DNA of 64,000 nucleotides from Desmonostoc muscorum LEGE 12446 (lineage in GTDB: Bacteria; Cyanobacteriota; Cyanobacteriia; Cyanobacteriales; Nostocaceae): contig NZ_JADEXS020000001.1 in NCBI RefSeq assembly GCF_015207005.2, forward strand, positions 1,550,001-1,614,000, read 5' to 3'. The stretch's first letter is position 1. Every line of letters begins with the position of its first letter. Under the pieces are notes generated by a model, which did no database searches, had not been told where the DNA came from, and saw only the letters and a program-made list of their open reading frames with translations. The position numbers and the translations under genes are program-made. Positions 37,431 through 45,914 of the stretch are shown here, one piece after another.

Positions 37431-38988
37431 GTCACAAGGGGAACGCCCGTTAGGATTCGGGCATTCAACAAACTCGGTACTCACCCATTAGCTGGGTCAG
37501 TCGATACCAACTTGCATGGTGTCAATGCGTCCGATATAACTAACCCACGGACAATCATCCACTTACACGGCAGCAATACCGAGCCTGACAGCGACGGTTA
37601 TCCAGAAGATACATACCTGCCCGGACAGAGCAATGTGTACAACTACAACAACAATCAAGAAGCAGGGACACTCTGGTATCATGACCATTCCCTTGGTATG
37701 ACTGCCCTGAACCTCCAAGCGGGGCTGGCTGGGATGTATCTGATTAGGGATGAGGACGATCCCATCGGTGGCAATGGCCCCCTTGGTATCCCTGCCGGAG
37801 CGCCCTATGAAGTGCCCTTGATCCTGCAAGATCATTCCTTCAATTCCAACGGTTCGATGTCCTTCCCAGTCACATGGAAAACTGAGTTTTACGGTGATGT
37901 TGCGATCGTCAACGGTAAGGCTTGGCCAAACCTCAATGTTGACCGAACTTTGTACCGCTTCCGCATCGTCAACGCCTCAAACTCCCGATTTTTCAGACTT
38001 AAGCTGTCGTCAAATCAGCAACTAATTCAAATTGGCAGTGACGGAGGATTTCTGAATGCTCCAGTATATTTGTCTAAGCTACTGCTGGGGCCTGGTGAAC
38101 GAGCTGACGTACTCATCGACTTTTCTAAAAGCCTGCCAGGAGAGAAGATTGTATTGCAAAATGACGCTGCTGCACCCTATCCTAAGGGTTTGGCTACGGT
38201 AATTGCTCAGGGTTTCTTTAAAATGCCAGAAATCATGCAGTTTACAGTGAATAAGGGTGCTGCCGTTCCTAAACCTATTCCCACACAGCTGCGAGTAAAC
38301 AATCCATTAATCACAAAAATTGCTACCAAACCAGTGAAACAGCGCAACCTGGTTCTAATAGATATTTTGAACTCTAACTTTCAAGTGTTAGCGATGATGC
38401 TCAACGCGGTTTACTGGCATGAAGCAGCCAACCACCCAGAATTGAGGGAGCGACCAAAAGTAGACACAGTAGAGCAGTGGAACTTTATCAATCTACAGCC
38501 ATTTGCCCACACAATGCACTTGCATCTAGTACCATTTCAAATCCTCAACCGCCAATCAATCAATGATACTGCGTACTCCGCAGCATACAGAGCTACTGGA
38601 CCGCGTAAAGTACTCATGCACGACGCACCTGGTGGGGATACAGTGCCCTATAATTACCCACCACTCGACCCTACCCCCTATTTAAAAGGTTTACCAAAAC
38701 CGCCAGCAGCGAACGAAGCTGGTTGGAAGGATACTGTGGTAGTCAATCCGTTTGAGGTTGTTCGTCTGATAGTTCCCTTCGGTGCTAAAGCCGCAGCAAA
38801 CTTACCTTTTGGCAATTCATTCACTGGACGCTTCGTGTGGCACTGCCACATGCTTAATCACGAAGATAACGACATGATGCTACCCTTTGACGTACTACCG
38901 TAGCCCTTACCAGCAGCTATTAGTTACACAAATAAGTAGTCATGAAAAATCCTTGTTAATAGTGATTTCAAATCAAAGGAAAAAAGGA

Positions 38989-39519
38989 ATGAATTTTGAC
39001 AAAAAGCTCGCAGTTACCATCACTGGTACGGTCTGCCTTTTAACAACTATGATGGCTCCTGTTTCCGCCGCCATTTTTAATTTTTCCTACTCTGGTACCA
39101 GTGTACTTGACCCAAATGACATTGTTACAGCCACAGGAACATTAACAACTAACCCTTACGATTCAGCTACAAATAGTTATGAGATTATAGATATTACTGG
39201 CACAAGAAATGGCAATCCAATAGAGTCTTTGTTATCTCCAGGCTCATTTCCTGACAATGATAATCTCTTATTCGATGAACCTCTGACATTGGGTGAATTT
39301 GGATTTTCTTACACCGCAGCAGGAGTGCCATATAATGTGTTTTACGAGTATGACTATTTAGAAATAGGTTATCCAGGTTACTACACAGGTTATCCCCTCA
39401 CTTCTTTTTCTATAACACGTGTCCCTGAATCTTCCTTAATGTTAGGTATACTATGTATAACTGTTTTAGTGGCTATCAACAAAATAAAGGATAAGAGGTT
39501 ATTTATAAACAAAAGCTGA
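38989..39519 (+). CDS. PEP-CTERM-like secreted protein C
   Basis: 176 aa from ATG 38989, preceded by AAAGGAAAAAAGGA. The signal peptide is MNFDKKLAVTITGTVCLLTT, ending PVSAAIF. The mature part is acidic and Tyr/Gly-rich (YEYDYLEIGYPGYYTGYPL). The C-terminus RVPESSLMLGILCITVLVAI then NKIKDKR is a PEP-CTERM-like sorting signal with Ser in place of the usual Ala/Thr. It is not closely similar to proteins A and B. It sits 85 bp after the oxidase stop, so it may belong to the same transcript. Confidence 0.75.
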   Translation: MNFDKKLAVTITGTVCLLTTMMAPVSAAIFNFSYSGTSVLDPNDIVTATGTLTTNPYDSATNSYEIIDITGTRNGNPIESLLSPGSFPDNDNLLFDEPLTLGEFGFSYTAAGVPYNVFYEYDYLEIGYPGYYTGYPLTSFSITRVPESSLMLGILCITVLVAINKIKDKRLFINKS

Positions 39520-39605
39520 AGCTGGCAATCACTTGCTCGTAAGACAAATCAATGATTCATAAAACGTATTGCAAGATAAGAGACCATTTATAAAGTAAAT
39601 CTTAA

Positions 39606-39716
39606 GTAGGGTGCGTTACGGCTTTGCTATCACGCACCGCAATAGAAGATGGTGCGTTAGGCGCAGTTCATATTTCTCGCGATCATTAATCTCAAAATAT
39701 ACGCCTAACACACCCG
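39606..39716. repeat. GTAGGGTGCGTTA...TAACGCACC dispersed repeat
   Basis: GTAGGGTGCGTTACGGC (39607-39623), CACGCACC, GGTGCGTTAGGCG (39650-39662) and CGCCTAACACACCC (39702-39715) form mirrored units. A related copy lies at 54857-54915. It sits between the convergent PEP-CTERM C and LysR genes. Confidence 0.75.
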
Positions 39717-39736
39717 ACAATAATTTTATTTTTACT

Positions 39737-40621
39737 TTATTGCTTTGTAACTTGTCTAACTATCTCCACAAGCTTCTGCACAGTTGGGGATGTCTCATTT
39801 TTTCGCCAAATCATCGCAATGCCGACTTTTGCGGTAGATTCTTGTACGCTTTTATAAACTACCCCAGTCCGTTGGAGATTTTGCAAAGATGCTGGCACGA
39901 TCGCCACACCCATCTCGGCTGCTACTAAGCTCACAATTGTTTGCATCTGGATAGCTTCCTGGGCAACATTCGGACTAAAGCCTGCTTGCTGGCAAAGACT
40001 GATAATTAAGTCGTAAAGTCCAGGCGCTAATATTCTGGGAAATAAAATAAATGATTCATGAGCAAGCGATCGCAAACTAACATCAGCTTGATTCATTAGC
40101 AAATGTGTTTCAGGAAGTGCCACCATCAGGGGTTCTTGAAAAATTATCTCCCAGCTAAATCTATTTTCTTCCACAGGTGGACGCAGAAATCCCACATCCA
40201 TCCGACCTTCCCGCAACCACTCCAGTTGCTGATCTGTAGTTAGTTCACGCAATTCTAAACTCACGCCAGGTACGCAACTACGAAAAGTTCGCAGAATAGT
40301 TGGCAAAATATTATACGCCGCTGAACTGACAAAACCGATTACCAACTGTCCAATTTCACCTCGACTTGTTTGTTGTCCAACTCGGATTGCTTGCTGTAAT
40401 TGCTGCAAAATTTGCTGTACTTCATCCAGAAATACTTGCCCTGCTGCTGTTAATTGCACACTTCGTTTTGTGCGGTGAAACAGTTCAAAGCCCAATTCTC
40501 TCTCTAGCTGCTGAATTTGTTGGCTCAGAGGCGGTTGAGCTATGTGTAATCTCTGGGCCGCCTGTCCAAAATGTAGTTCCTCTGCCAAGGTGACAAAATA
40601 GCGCAGGTGTCGTAGTTCCAT
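39737..40621 (-). CDS. LysR-family transcriptional regulator
   Basis: 294 aa, typical length. The N-terminal winged HTH is MELRHLRYFVTLAEELHFG then AAQRLHIAQPPLSQQIQQLE, and the C-terminal effector domain resembles the BenM/CatM group that senses aromatic or muconate-type ligands (sequence impression only). It is divergent from the methyltransferase gene across 155 bp, the classical LysR target arrangement. It also lies next to the aromatic gene group, so control of that group is an alternative. Confidence 0.9.
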   Translation of the reverse strand: MELRHLRYFVTLAEELHFGQAAQRLHIAQPPLSQQIQQLERELGFELFHRTKRSVQLTAAGQVFLDEVQQILQQLQQAIRVGQQTSRGEIGQLVIGFVSSAAYNILPTILRTFRSCVPGVSLELRELTTDQQLEWLREGRMDVGFLRPPVEENRFSWEIIFQEPLMVALPETHLLMNQADVSLRSLAHESFILFPRILAPGLYDLIISLCQQAGFSPNVAQEAIQMQTIVSLVAAEMGVAIVPASLQNLQRTGVVYKSVQESTAKVGIAMIWRKNETSPTVQKLVEIVRQVTKQ

Positions 40622-40776
40622 CTGATGAGTTGAGTAATATCTTTTAAATATTAGTTAAAGCTAAAAAATATATTGGACATGATTAAAAATCTTTTCTATT
40701 GTGATAACAGGCGATCGCCAACTCCAGGCACATACTTAAAGATTGACAAACCAATACACCAATAATTTCATCATTT

Positions 40777-41553
40777 ATGAATAATCTTGTGATACCCGAT
40801 CGTGATTGGGATAGTAATCTTTATCAAGATAAACACGCTTTCGTGTGGCAATATGGCGAAGACTTGTTGCAATTACTCAACCCTCAGCCAGGAGAATCCA
40901 TTTTGGATCTCGGCTCTGGTACTGGACAACTCACAGAAAAAATTGCCCAAGCCGGTGCCCAAGTCTGGGGAATTGATAGCGCACCTGCAATGATTGAAAA
41001 GGCAAGAGAAAACTATCCCCACATCCGCTTTGATATTGCCGATGCGACAAATTTTCAAGTTGAACAGCCCTTTGATGCGGTGTTTTCTAACGCTGTATTG
41101 CATTGGGTGAAACAAGCAGATAGCGCGATCGCCTCCATACATCAAGCCCTAAAACCCAGAGGGCGTTTTGTGGCAGAATTTGGTGGGAAGGGAAATGTTT
41201 TGGCGATCGCCACAGCTTTATCCAACGCCTTAGAAGCAATTAATATCTCTGCACAAGCCCTAAATCCTTGGTATTTCCCTAGTATTGGTGAATACGCCAC
41301 CCTATTAGAACAGCAAGGCTTTGATGTCATCTATAGCACCCTATTTGCTCGTCCTACTCCTTTAGCAGAAGGAGAAGCAGGTATGGCAAACTGGATTCAG
41401 ATGTTCGCCAGCAGTTTTTTAACAGGACTTTCTGATGAGCAACAAATACAAGTAATTCGCGTCGTGGAGGAATATCTTAAGCCAACACTATATCAACAAG
41501 GAACTTGGATAGCAGACTATCGAAGAATTCGCATCGTTGCAATTAAACTTTAG
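40777..41553 (+). CDS. SAM-dependent methyltransferase, trans-aconitate methyltransferase-like
   Basis: 258 aa. Class I Rossmann motifs: motif I ILDLGSGTGQLTEKIA, acidic residue in GIDSAPAMIEKA, motif II DIADATNF, and FDAVFSNAVLHWV typical of the Tam/ubiE-like small-molecule group. The start is ATG 40777 (NNLVIPDRDWDSNLYQDKHA). The divergent LysR gene suggests regulated expression. The substrate is unknown; a carboxylate or phenolic O-methylation is possible given the neighbourhood, but this is speculation. Confidence 0.85.
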   Translation: MNNLVIPDRDWDSNLYQDKHAFVWQYGEDLLQLLNPQPGESILDLGSGTGQLTEKIAQAGAQVWGIDSAPAMIEKARENYPHIRFDIADATNFQVEQPFDAVFSNAVLHWVKQADSAIASIHQALKPRGRFVAEFGGKGNVLAIATALSNALEAINISAQALNPWYFPSIGEYATLLEQQGFDVIYSTLFARPTPLAEGEAGMANWIQMFASSFLTGLSDEQQIQVIRVVEEYLKPTLYQQGTWIADYRRIRIVAIKL

Positions 41554-41600
41554 ACTGTGCGAATTTTAACTTGTGCCCTAATTACCAATTAGTATCAGTT

Positions 41601-42155
41601 ATGCATATACCTAAATTGTGCGTAGACGCAAAGCGGCTTGTCGTCAAACATCGCCAGACATCATTTTCACTACTACTAACCATTAGTCTCACTGCTTTAC
41701 TAGTCCCGCCTTCACTAGCCCAAACACCCCCAATACCGTCACCTTCTAGTGCGCCTTTAGAACTAGATTTATTGACCAAGCCAAAAGACTATATCATCAC
41801 AGCTAACACCATTAACCCAGCACGATTAACGGTTCCCAGTTTATGGTGGGCGCAACAAAATGCTGAGAAAAAGCTATTAGATAATTGGATAGCATATCCA
41901 GCTTTTGATAAAGAACCTGCGCGAGTAGATTTGATAGTCAATCAGCAAATTTGGAGCTTATTAGACTATGTACAGCGCTATGATTTTGTGAATCGTTTAG
42001 GTAGCACTGCACGAAACTTTAGTTACAATGTGCGGGTATTTAATTATCAAAAAGAATCCTTAGGAACCTACACTTGTAACTTTAGTATCAGTCCAGCTTT
42101 ATGCAGTATCCAGATGGGTAATCAGAACAAGATAGGGTTAGGGCGTTCTTTGTAG
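41601..42155 (+). CDS. Exported hypothetical protein
   Basis: 184 aa from ATG 41601 (an upstream TTG would add 10 residues). The signal peptide-like N-terminus is VKHRQTSFSLLLTISLTALL with a likely cleavage after PPSLAQ. A Pro-rich linker (TPPIPSPSSAPLELD) follows, then a compact domain with LTVPSLWWAQQNAEKKLLDN and two late Cys (TYTCNFSISPALC) that may form a disulfide. No family recognised. It lies 47 bp after the methyltransferase on the same strand. Confidence 0.65.
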   Translation: MHIPKLCVDAKRLVVKHRQTSFSLLLTISLTALLVPPSLAQTPPIPSPSSAPLELDLLTKPKDYIITANTINPARLTVPSLWWAQQNAEKKLLDNWIAYPAFDKEPARVDLIVNQQIWSLLDYVQRYDFVNRLGSTARNFSYNVRVFNYQKESLGTYTCNFSISPALCSIQMGNQNKIGLGRSL

Positions 42156-42240
42156 AAAAGGGAGTGGGGAGATGAGGGAGCAGGGGGAGCAGGGGGAGCA
42201 GGGGGAGAAAGAATAACCAATGCCCTATGCCCTATACCAA
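42156..42240. repeat. GCAGGGGGA minisatellite
   Basis: Four GCAGGGGGA units (42179-42209) after GGGAGTGGGGAGATGAGGGA, and an ATGCCCTAT direct repeat (42222-42236), lie between convergent genes. The same GCAGGGGAGGCAGG family recurs at 45690-45742 and, inverted, at 53467-53515. Confidence 0.8.
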
Positions 42241-43398
42241 TTAAACCTTAATTTTGGCGAATAAAGATTCGTATTGTTTGGTTGCTGATGGAGATAAGGG
42301 AAGTAAAAATTCGCTTCTATCTAAAACAGAGGGATCGCTTTGTAATAAACTCCTTAATGGTTTCTGAATATCAGAAGCCGTAATATTTGTAGAAATTGGT
42401 GAATTACTTTTGGTTAGTAGAGAAATTTGCTTAGCGGTGTTTGGTTGCCAACAAAAATTAATCCATTGATCTGATAAAGTATTTGTAGCAATACCTGCGG
42501 GACGTACCCATAAGTCTGCCCAAATTGCGGTTCCTGACTGGGGAATAATCGCCACAAGTTGCGGATAACGTCCTAGAATAGGTAGTACATCGCTTGACCA
42601 ACCAACTGCTAGCCAAGTATCTCCCATAATTAAAGGTTCCAAGTAGTTAATGGAACTGTAAAACTTCACCTGTTGGTTTAATGTCTGTAATTCTTTTTCC
42701 AAGTCTGGCACTTGGTCAAGATTTTCTGTATTGTAAGATTTTCCTAGTTTCTTTAAAACCAAGCCAATAACTTCTCGTGGTTGATTGAGTAGGGAAATAC
42801 GCTCCTGCAAGCCATCTCGCCACAAATCACTCCAATCTCTGGGCGTCCATCCCAATTTTTGTAACTTGTCACGGTTATAAACAATCACCGTGCTACCCCA
42901 GCGATAAGGCGCACCCCACACCTTTCCTTGAGCATCTAGGTTACCTTGGTCGTTGCGGGTTACCAATTTTTTCCACCTTTCATCCAAAGTAGACCACTGC
43001 TTTAATTGGTTTCCTTGTGAGTCTTGCAGTGGTTGAATTAATTTCTGCTCAATAGCTGCTTTTAGCCAATAATCTCCCAATGTCACTAGGTCAGCTGGAG
43101 GAGTTTTTTGATCTTGCCTAAAGGGTATAAAACGACTCCATCCTTGCTCATCATTGGCTTTTGGTTTCTGCTGCCAATTTTGTAATTGCCCAAATAAATC
43201 TTGTATCTGCTCCACAGGAGCAAACTTCAACTCGACTTTTTGCTGCAAATCTTTGTGGAATTGATTAACCACCTGACCTGGTATCGAACCTTTTAATAAC
43301 TGTACTTTGAATTGAGTCTGGTTGTTTCCACTACAGCCAAAAAGCAGTTGTGAAATTGTCAGTGTACCAGTACCTAGCAAAAAAGACCGTCGATCCAT
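42241..43398 (-). CDS. Extracellular solute-binding lipoprotein (PotD-like)
   Basis: 385 aa. The N-terminus combines a Tat-type motif DRRSFLLG with a lipobox LLFGC (Cys22), so it should be a membrane-anchored periplasmic lipoprotein. The body resembles spermidine/putrescine or iron-type binding proteins (VWGAPYRWGSTVIVYNRDKL, WAVGWSSD-like segment, ADLWVRPAG). No permease or ATPase genes are adjacent, so its transporter must be elsewhere; the unlinked ABC permease at 53550-54386 is of the sugar type and not an obvious partner. Confidence 0.82.
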   Translation of the reverse strand: MDRRSFLLGTGTLTISQLLFGCSGNNQTQFKVQLLKGSIPGQVVNQFHKDLQQKVELKFAPVEQIQDLFGQLQNWQQKPKANDEQGWSRFIPFRQDQKTPPADLVTLGDYWLKAAIEQKLIQPLQDSQGNQLKQWSTLDERWKKLVTRNDQGNLDAQGKVWGAPYRWGSTVIVYNRDKLQKLGWTPRDWSDLWRDGLQERISLLNQPREVIGLVLKKLGKSYNTENLDQVPDLEKELQTLNQQVKFYSSINYLEPLIMGDTWLAVGWSSDVLPILGRYPQLVAIIPQSGTAIWADLWVRPAGIATNTLSDQWINFCWQPNTAKQISLLTKSNSPISTNITASDIQKPLRSLLQSDPSVLDRSEFLLPLSPSATKQYESLFAKIKV

Positions 43399-43752
43399 TG
43401 ATTTTGGATTTGAGATTTCTAATTACACCTATATTAAGCAGAGATTCACAGACAGTGACTGTCTCCAAAGTCGATTTAGAAAATTTTCAGCATTTTTTGT
43501 TGGTAATAACGATAAATTTGAGCATTTGACTCAAATTAGCGAGTTTTTATGCGAATCACTACCTGAAGATTAATTTTTCTCAATAATTTTCCTTAGTAGT
43601 ACTTATGCTAAATCTTTACTTAATATTTAGAAGTAATGATTTAAATGTCACATTGCCACAAAAAATATGAATACTTAAATAATTCATAAGTATAGTTAAG
43701 ATTCTCAGTAAATTGAATAACATAGAATCTAATGTGCCAATGAGGGTATTGA
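43399..43752. other. Intergenic, nothing recognised
   Basis: AT-rich spacer of 354 bp between divergent genes, presumably holding both promoters. No repeat or RNA structure noticed. Confidence 0.4.
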
Positions 43753-44127
43753 ATGGAGCCATTACAAAAGCAAATCCTGATTTTGAGCCAAAAACTGGAT
43801 GCCCTCTGCCAAGTAATTGAGCAGCTTGACATTAAAGTTGCTCAAGCTTTTTCAGAGTGTTCCTTAGCGAATACACAAGCAAAGGATAATTATCAGGAAT
43901 ATAGTGGTACTGGAGGCAACCAGTTAAAAGGACGTATCAGTTCAAATTCGGCAATGGAACACAAGGATGTATTAACAGATGGCATTTATTTAGATATGCA
44001 CCGTCAAGGTGGAGATAACAACTTAACACCAGAAATTCAAATACAACGACTAACAGCGCAATTAACAGCAGCATACAATCGCATTGCTGCCTTGGAAGAA
44101 CAATTACTTAGAGAAAGAATTCATTAA
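43753..44127 (+). CDS. Small coiled-coil hypothetical protein
   Basis: 124 aa from ATG 43753. Two heptad-like segments: residues 1-40 (EPLQKQILILSQKLDALCQV and onward) and 92-124 (EIQIQRLTAQLTAAYNRIAA and onward), with a Gly/Asn-rich linker between. Soluble and probably oligomeric. No family recognised. A repeat-rich spacer (44140-44170, GAATTCAGAATGGGCTACGCCCC) follows. Confidence 0.6.
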   Translation: MEPLQKQILILSQKLDALCQVIEQLDIKVAQAFSECSLANTQAKDNYQEYSGTGGNQLKGRISSNSAMEHKDVLTDGIYLDMHRQGGDNNLTPEIQIQRLTAQLTAAYNRIAALEEQLLRERIH

Positions 44128-44411
44128 AAGAGAAGTCAGAATTCAGAATGGGCTACGCCCCGCTGCGCTAACAGAATTCAGCAATGCTTGAAGTGAGGGA
44201 TTTTCAGCGATTGCCTGGAAACGCCACAAAGTTGAAAATTTGGTGTGGTGTTTTATCGTTTATACTTCTACGTAGAAGCAAGCTACATTCACCAGTTGTA
44301 CTGCAATTCAATTTATTTTTCTGACTATTAACTCCTGAATTCTTTCTTGTTAATTTAGTCAATATTCGTGAGTTCAAATATTAACCGGAGCTTGATAAGT
44401 TTCCGGTTTTA

Positions 44412-45683
44412 CTATTGGTAATTAACCAAGCTCAGCCGTTCAAGTTGGGCTTCAATGGCTGTTAAAAGTTGGTGTTGCTGCCAATCTTGGCAAAGATGAG
44501 CAGCTATGCAAGCTGCTCCAGCACCCATACCTTCTTTGACAAAGCCCTGCTCATAAGCTCTCAGTTGGGGATAACGAGAATCAGTAAAGTTGAGAGCAGT
44601 TGCTAATAGGGGAGGAGTTGTTGCAATCTGAGTTGAACTGCTTTTACCTATGCTCAAGGCTAAGTCAACAGTAGCGCCGGTAGGATCTTCTGCTACCCAG
44701 CGCGTTGTACCCACAACTACTTCTTCTGGTTGCCATGATAAACCGTAAGCTTGAGCGATCGCACTCATTAGCGCATAAACCGCCAGCATTTGCGTCCCTC
44801 CAGCCAGCATAACACCACAATTACGACTAGCAGCGATCGCCATTCCAGCCACCACCACTTGCATCGGATCGCCCACGGCGGCGACGAGTTTTAAGGGATC
44901 GGGTGGGGGAAGTGGGGGAGATGAGGGAGATGAGGGAGATGGGGGAGATGGGGGAGATGAGCCAGACAAGGTAAAATTTTCTTCCTTGTTCCCCTTTTCT
45001 TTATCTCCCTCATCCCCCTCATCCTCCTCATCCCCCTCATGTCTCTTCATCTTTTCCAGCCCAGCTTGCACTAGTGCCCACTTTTGGGCGTGGTTACAAA
45101 CAGGGTGGCTACTGTTAACTTTTCCGGCAGCTTCTATGCCTAAACCAGTTAAAATTGCCAGAGCAGTTGTAGTGCCTCCAACGACGCATTCACCGATAAT
45201 CAAATATCCCTGTTGGATATTGGCAGCAAGGCGTTCTCCCCAAAGTAGCCCTTGTTCGAGCAAGTGGTGTACCGTTGTGATTTCCATAGCATTCCCTCCA
45301 CTTAAACATTTAGCAGGAGTGCCACCCAAATCAATTACTGGCACAGCAGGAACCTGGGGTAAACCAGCATTAAATAAATGCACGGGTATTTTTAGTGACT
45401 CAAAGACAGCGCGAGAAATCAACACAGGCGAAGCCCCAGCCGCCAACGGTGGTAAGGGATATTGGGATTTATGTTCTGCGCCATAATACAAAAACTCGGC
45501 ATCCGCACAAGCAGTATATTTTCGATCTTCTGGAGTGCGACCGGCTGCTGAAATCCCTGGAATCAAACCAGTTTCAGTAAATCCTAAAACGCAGGCAAAT
45601 ACAGGTAGATAACCACGATACCGTCGCAGCCATTCTTCACCCTGTTGTTTTTGGGTATAAATACGAATTTGGGAATTGGGCAT
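44412..45683 (-). CDS. TIGR00303-type CobT-related protein, with repeat-derived insertion
   Basis: 423 aa. It resembles nicotinate-nucleotide-dimethylbenzimidazole phosphoribosyltransferase relatives found in cyanobacteria: GFTETGLIPGISAAGRTPEDR near the N-terminus, ECVVGGTTTALAILTGLG, and LAGGTQMLAVYALMSAIAQA. A role in the lower-ligand part of cobamide synthesis is inferred. Residues about 212-258 (EGDEEDEGDEGDKEKGNK, then [14 protein letters not shown]) are translated from CTCATCCCC/GGAGATGAGG minisatellite DNA placed in a loop just before DPLKLVAAVGDPM. Without it the protein would be about 375 aa. The frame stays open, so it is probably functional. Confidence 0.82.
   Translation of the reverse strand: MPNSQIRIYTQKQQGEEWLRRYRGYLPVFACVLGFTETGLIPGISAAGRTPEDRKYTACADAEFLYYGAEHKSQYPLPPLAAGASPVLISRAVFESLKIPVHLFNAGLPQVPAVPVIDLGGTPAKCLSGGNAMEITTVHHLLEQGLLWGERLAANIQQGYLIIGECVVGGTTTALAILTGLGIEAAGKVNSSHPVCNHAQKWALVQAGLEKMKRHEGDEEDEGDEGDKEKGNKEENFTLSGSSPPSPPSPSSPSSPPLPPPDPLKLVAAVGDPMQVVVAGMAIAASRNCGVMLAGGTQMLAVYALMSAIAQAYGLSWQPEEVVVGTTRWVAEDPTGATVDLALSIGKSSSTQIATTPPLLATALNFTDSRYPQLRAYEQGFVKEGMGAGAACIAAHLCQDWQQHQLLTAIEAQLERLSLVNYQ
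44898..45047. repeat. CTCATCCCC / GGAGATGAGG inverted minisatellite inside the CobT-like gene
   Basis: GGGGGAGATGAGGGAGATGAGG units at 44913-44960 and CTCCCTCATCCCCCTCATCC units at 45005-45040 are mirror images within one coding sequence. The same unit lies between ftsX and def (12722-12765) and at 29845-29895. Confidence 0.92.
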
Positions 45684-45914
45684 GTGCAGATGGGGAGCAG
45701 GGGAGGCAGGGGAGGCAGGGGAAGCAGGGGAGGCAGGGGAAGAATAACTCTTAACTCTTAACTCAGTACTGCTAATGACAAATAACTATCCCAATACTGC
45801 GTAGGTTTTGGAATTTCTTGGTTGAGGCAAGCTGTTCAATAGTCGGGGGAGAAATGTAGGCAGGGGAAGTTTTGCCTCCCCTGCCTCCCCTGCTTATCCG
45901 AGCAGTATTGATAA
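45684..45914. repeat. AGGGGAGGC minisatellite and inverted partner
   Basis: Six units of (G)CAGGGGAGG at 45699-45740, and a small foldback GGCAGGGGAA...TTGCCTCCCCTGCCTCCCCTGC at 45859-45893. No gene between the CobT-like gene and the DUF2232 gene. Confidence 0.85.

Larger units (their letters stand above)
35323..38903 (+). pseudogene. Multicopper oxidase (CotA/bilirubin-oxidase-like) interrupted by an IS
   Basis: Split into 35323-35591 and 37439-38903. Removal of the 1839-bp insertion and one GTCACAAG copy restores a single frame of 577 aa (junction Glu-Val-Thr-Arg-Gly-Thr-Pro-Val). The rebuilt enzyme begins with a Tat-like export signal (TRKQFIMMSAGLGAGILLPE; RK rather than RR) and has all four copper motifs: HLHG, WYHDHS, HTMHLHLVPFQ and HCHMLNHEDNDMM. 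It would oxidise phenolics outside the cytoplasm using O2. The right-hand fragment keeps all the copper ligands but has lost the signal peptide. Position after tyrA in the aromatic gene group suggests phenolic coupling (inference). Confidence 0.93.
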
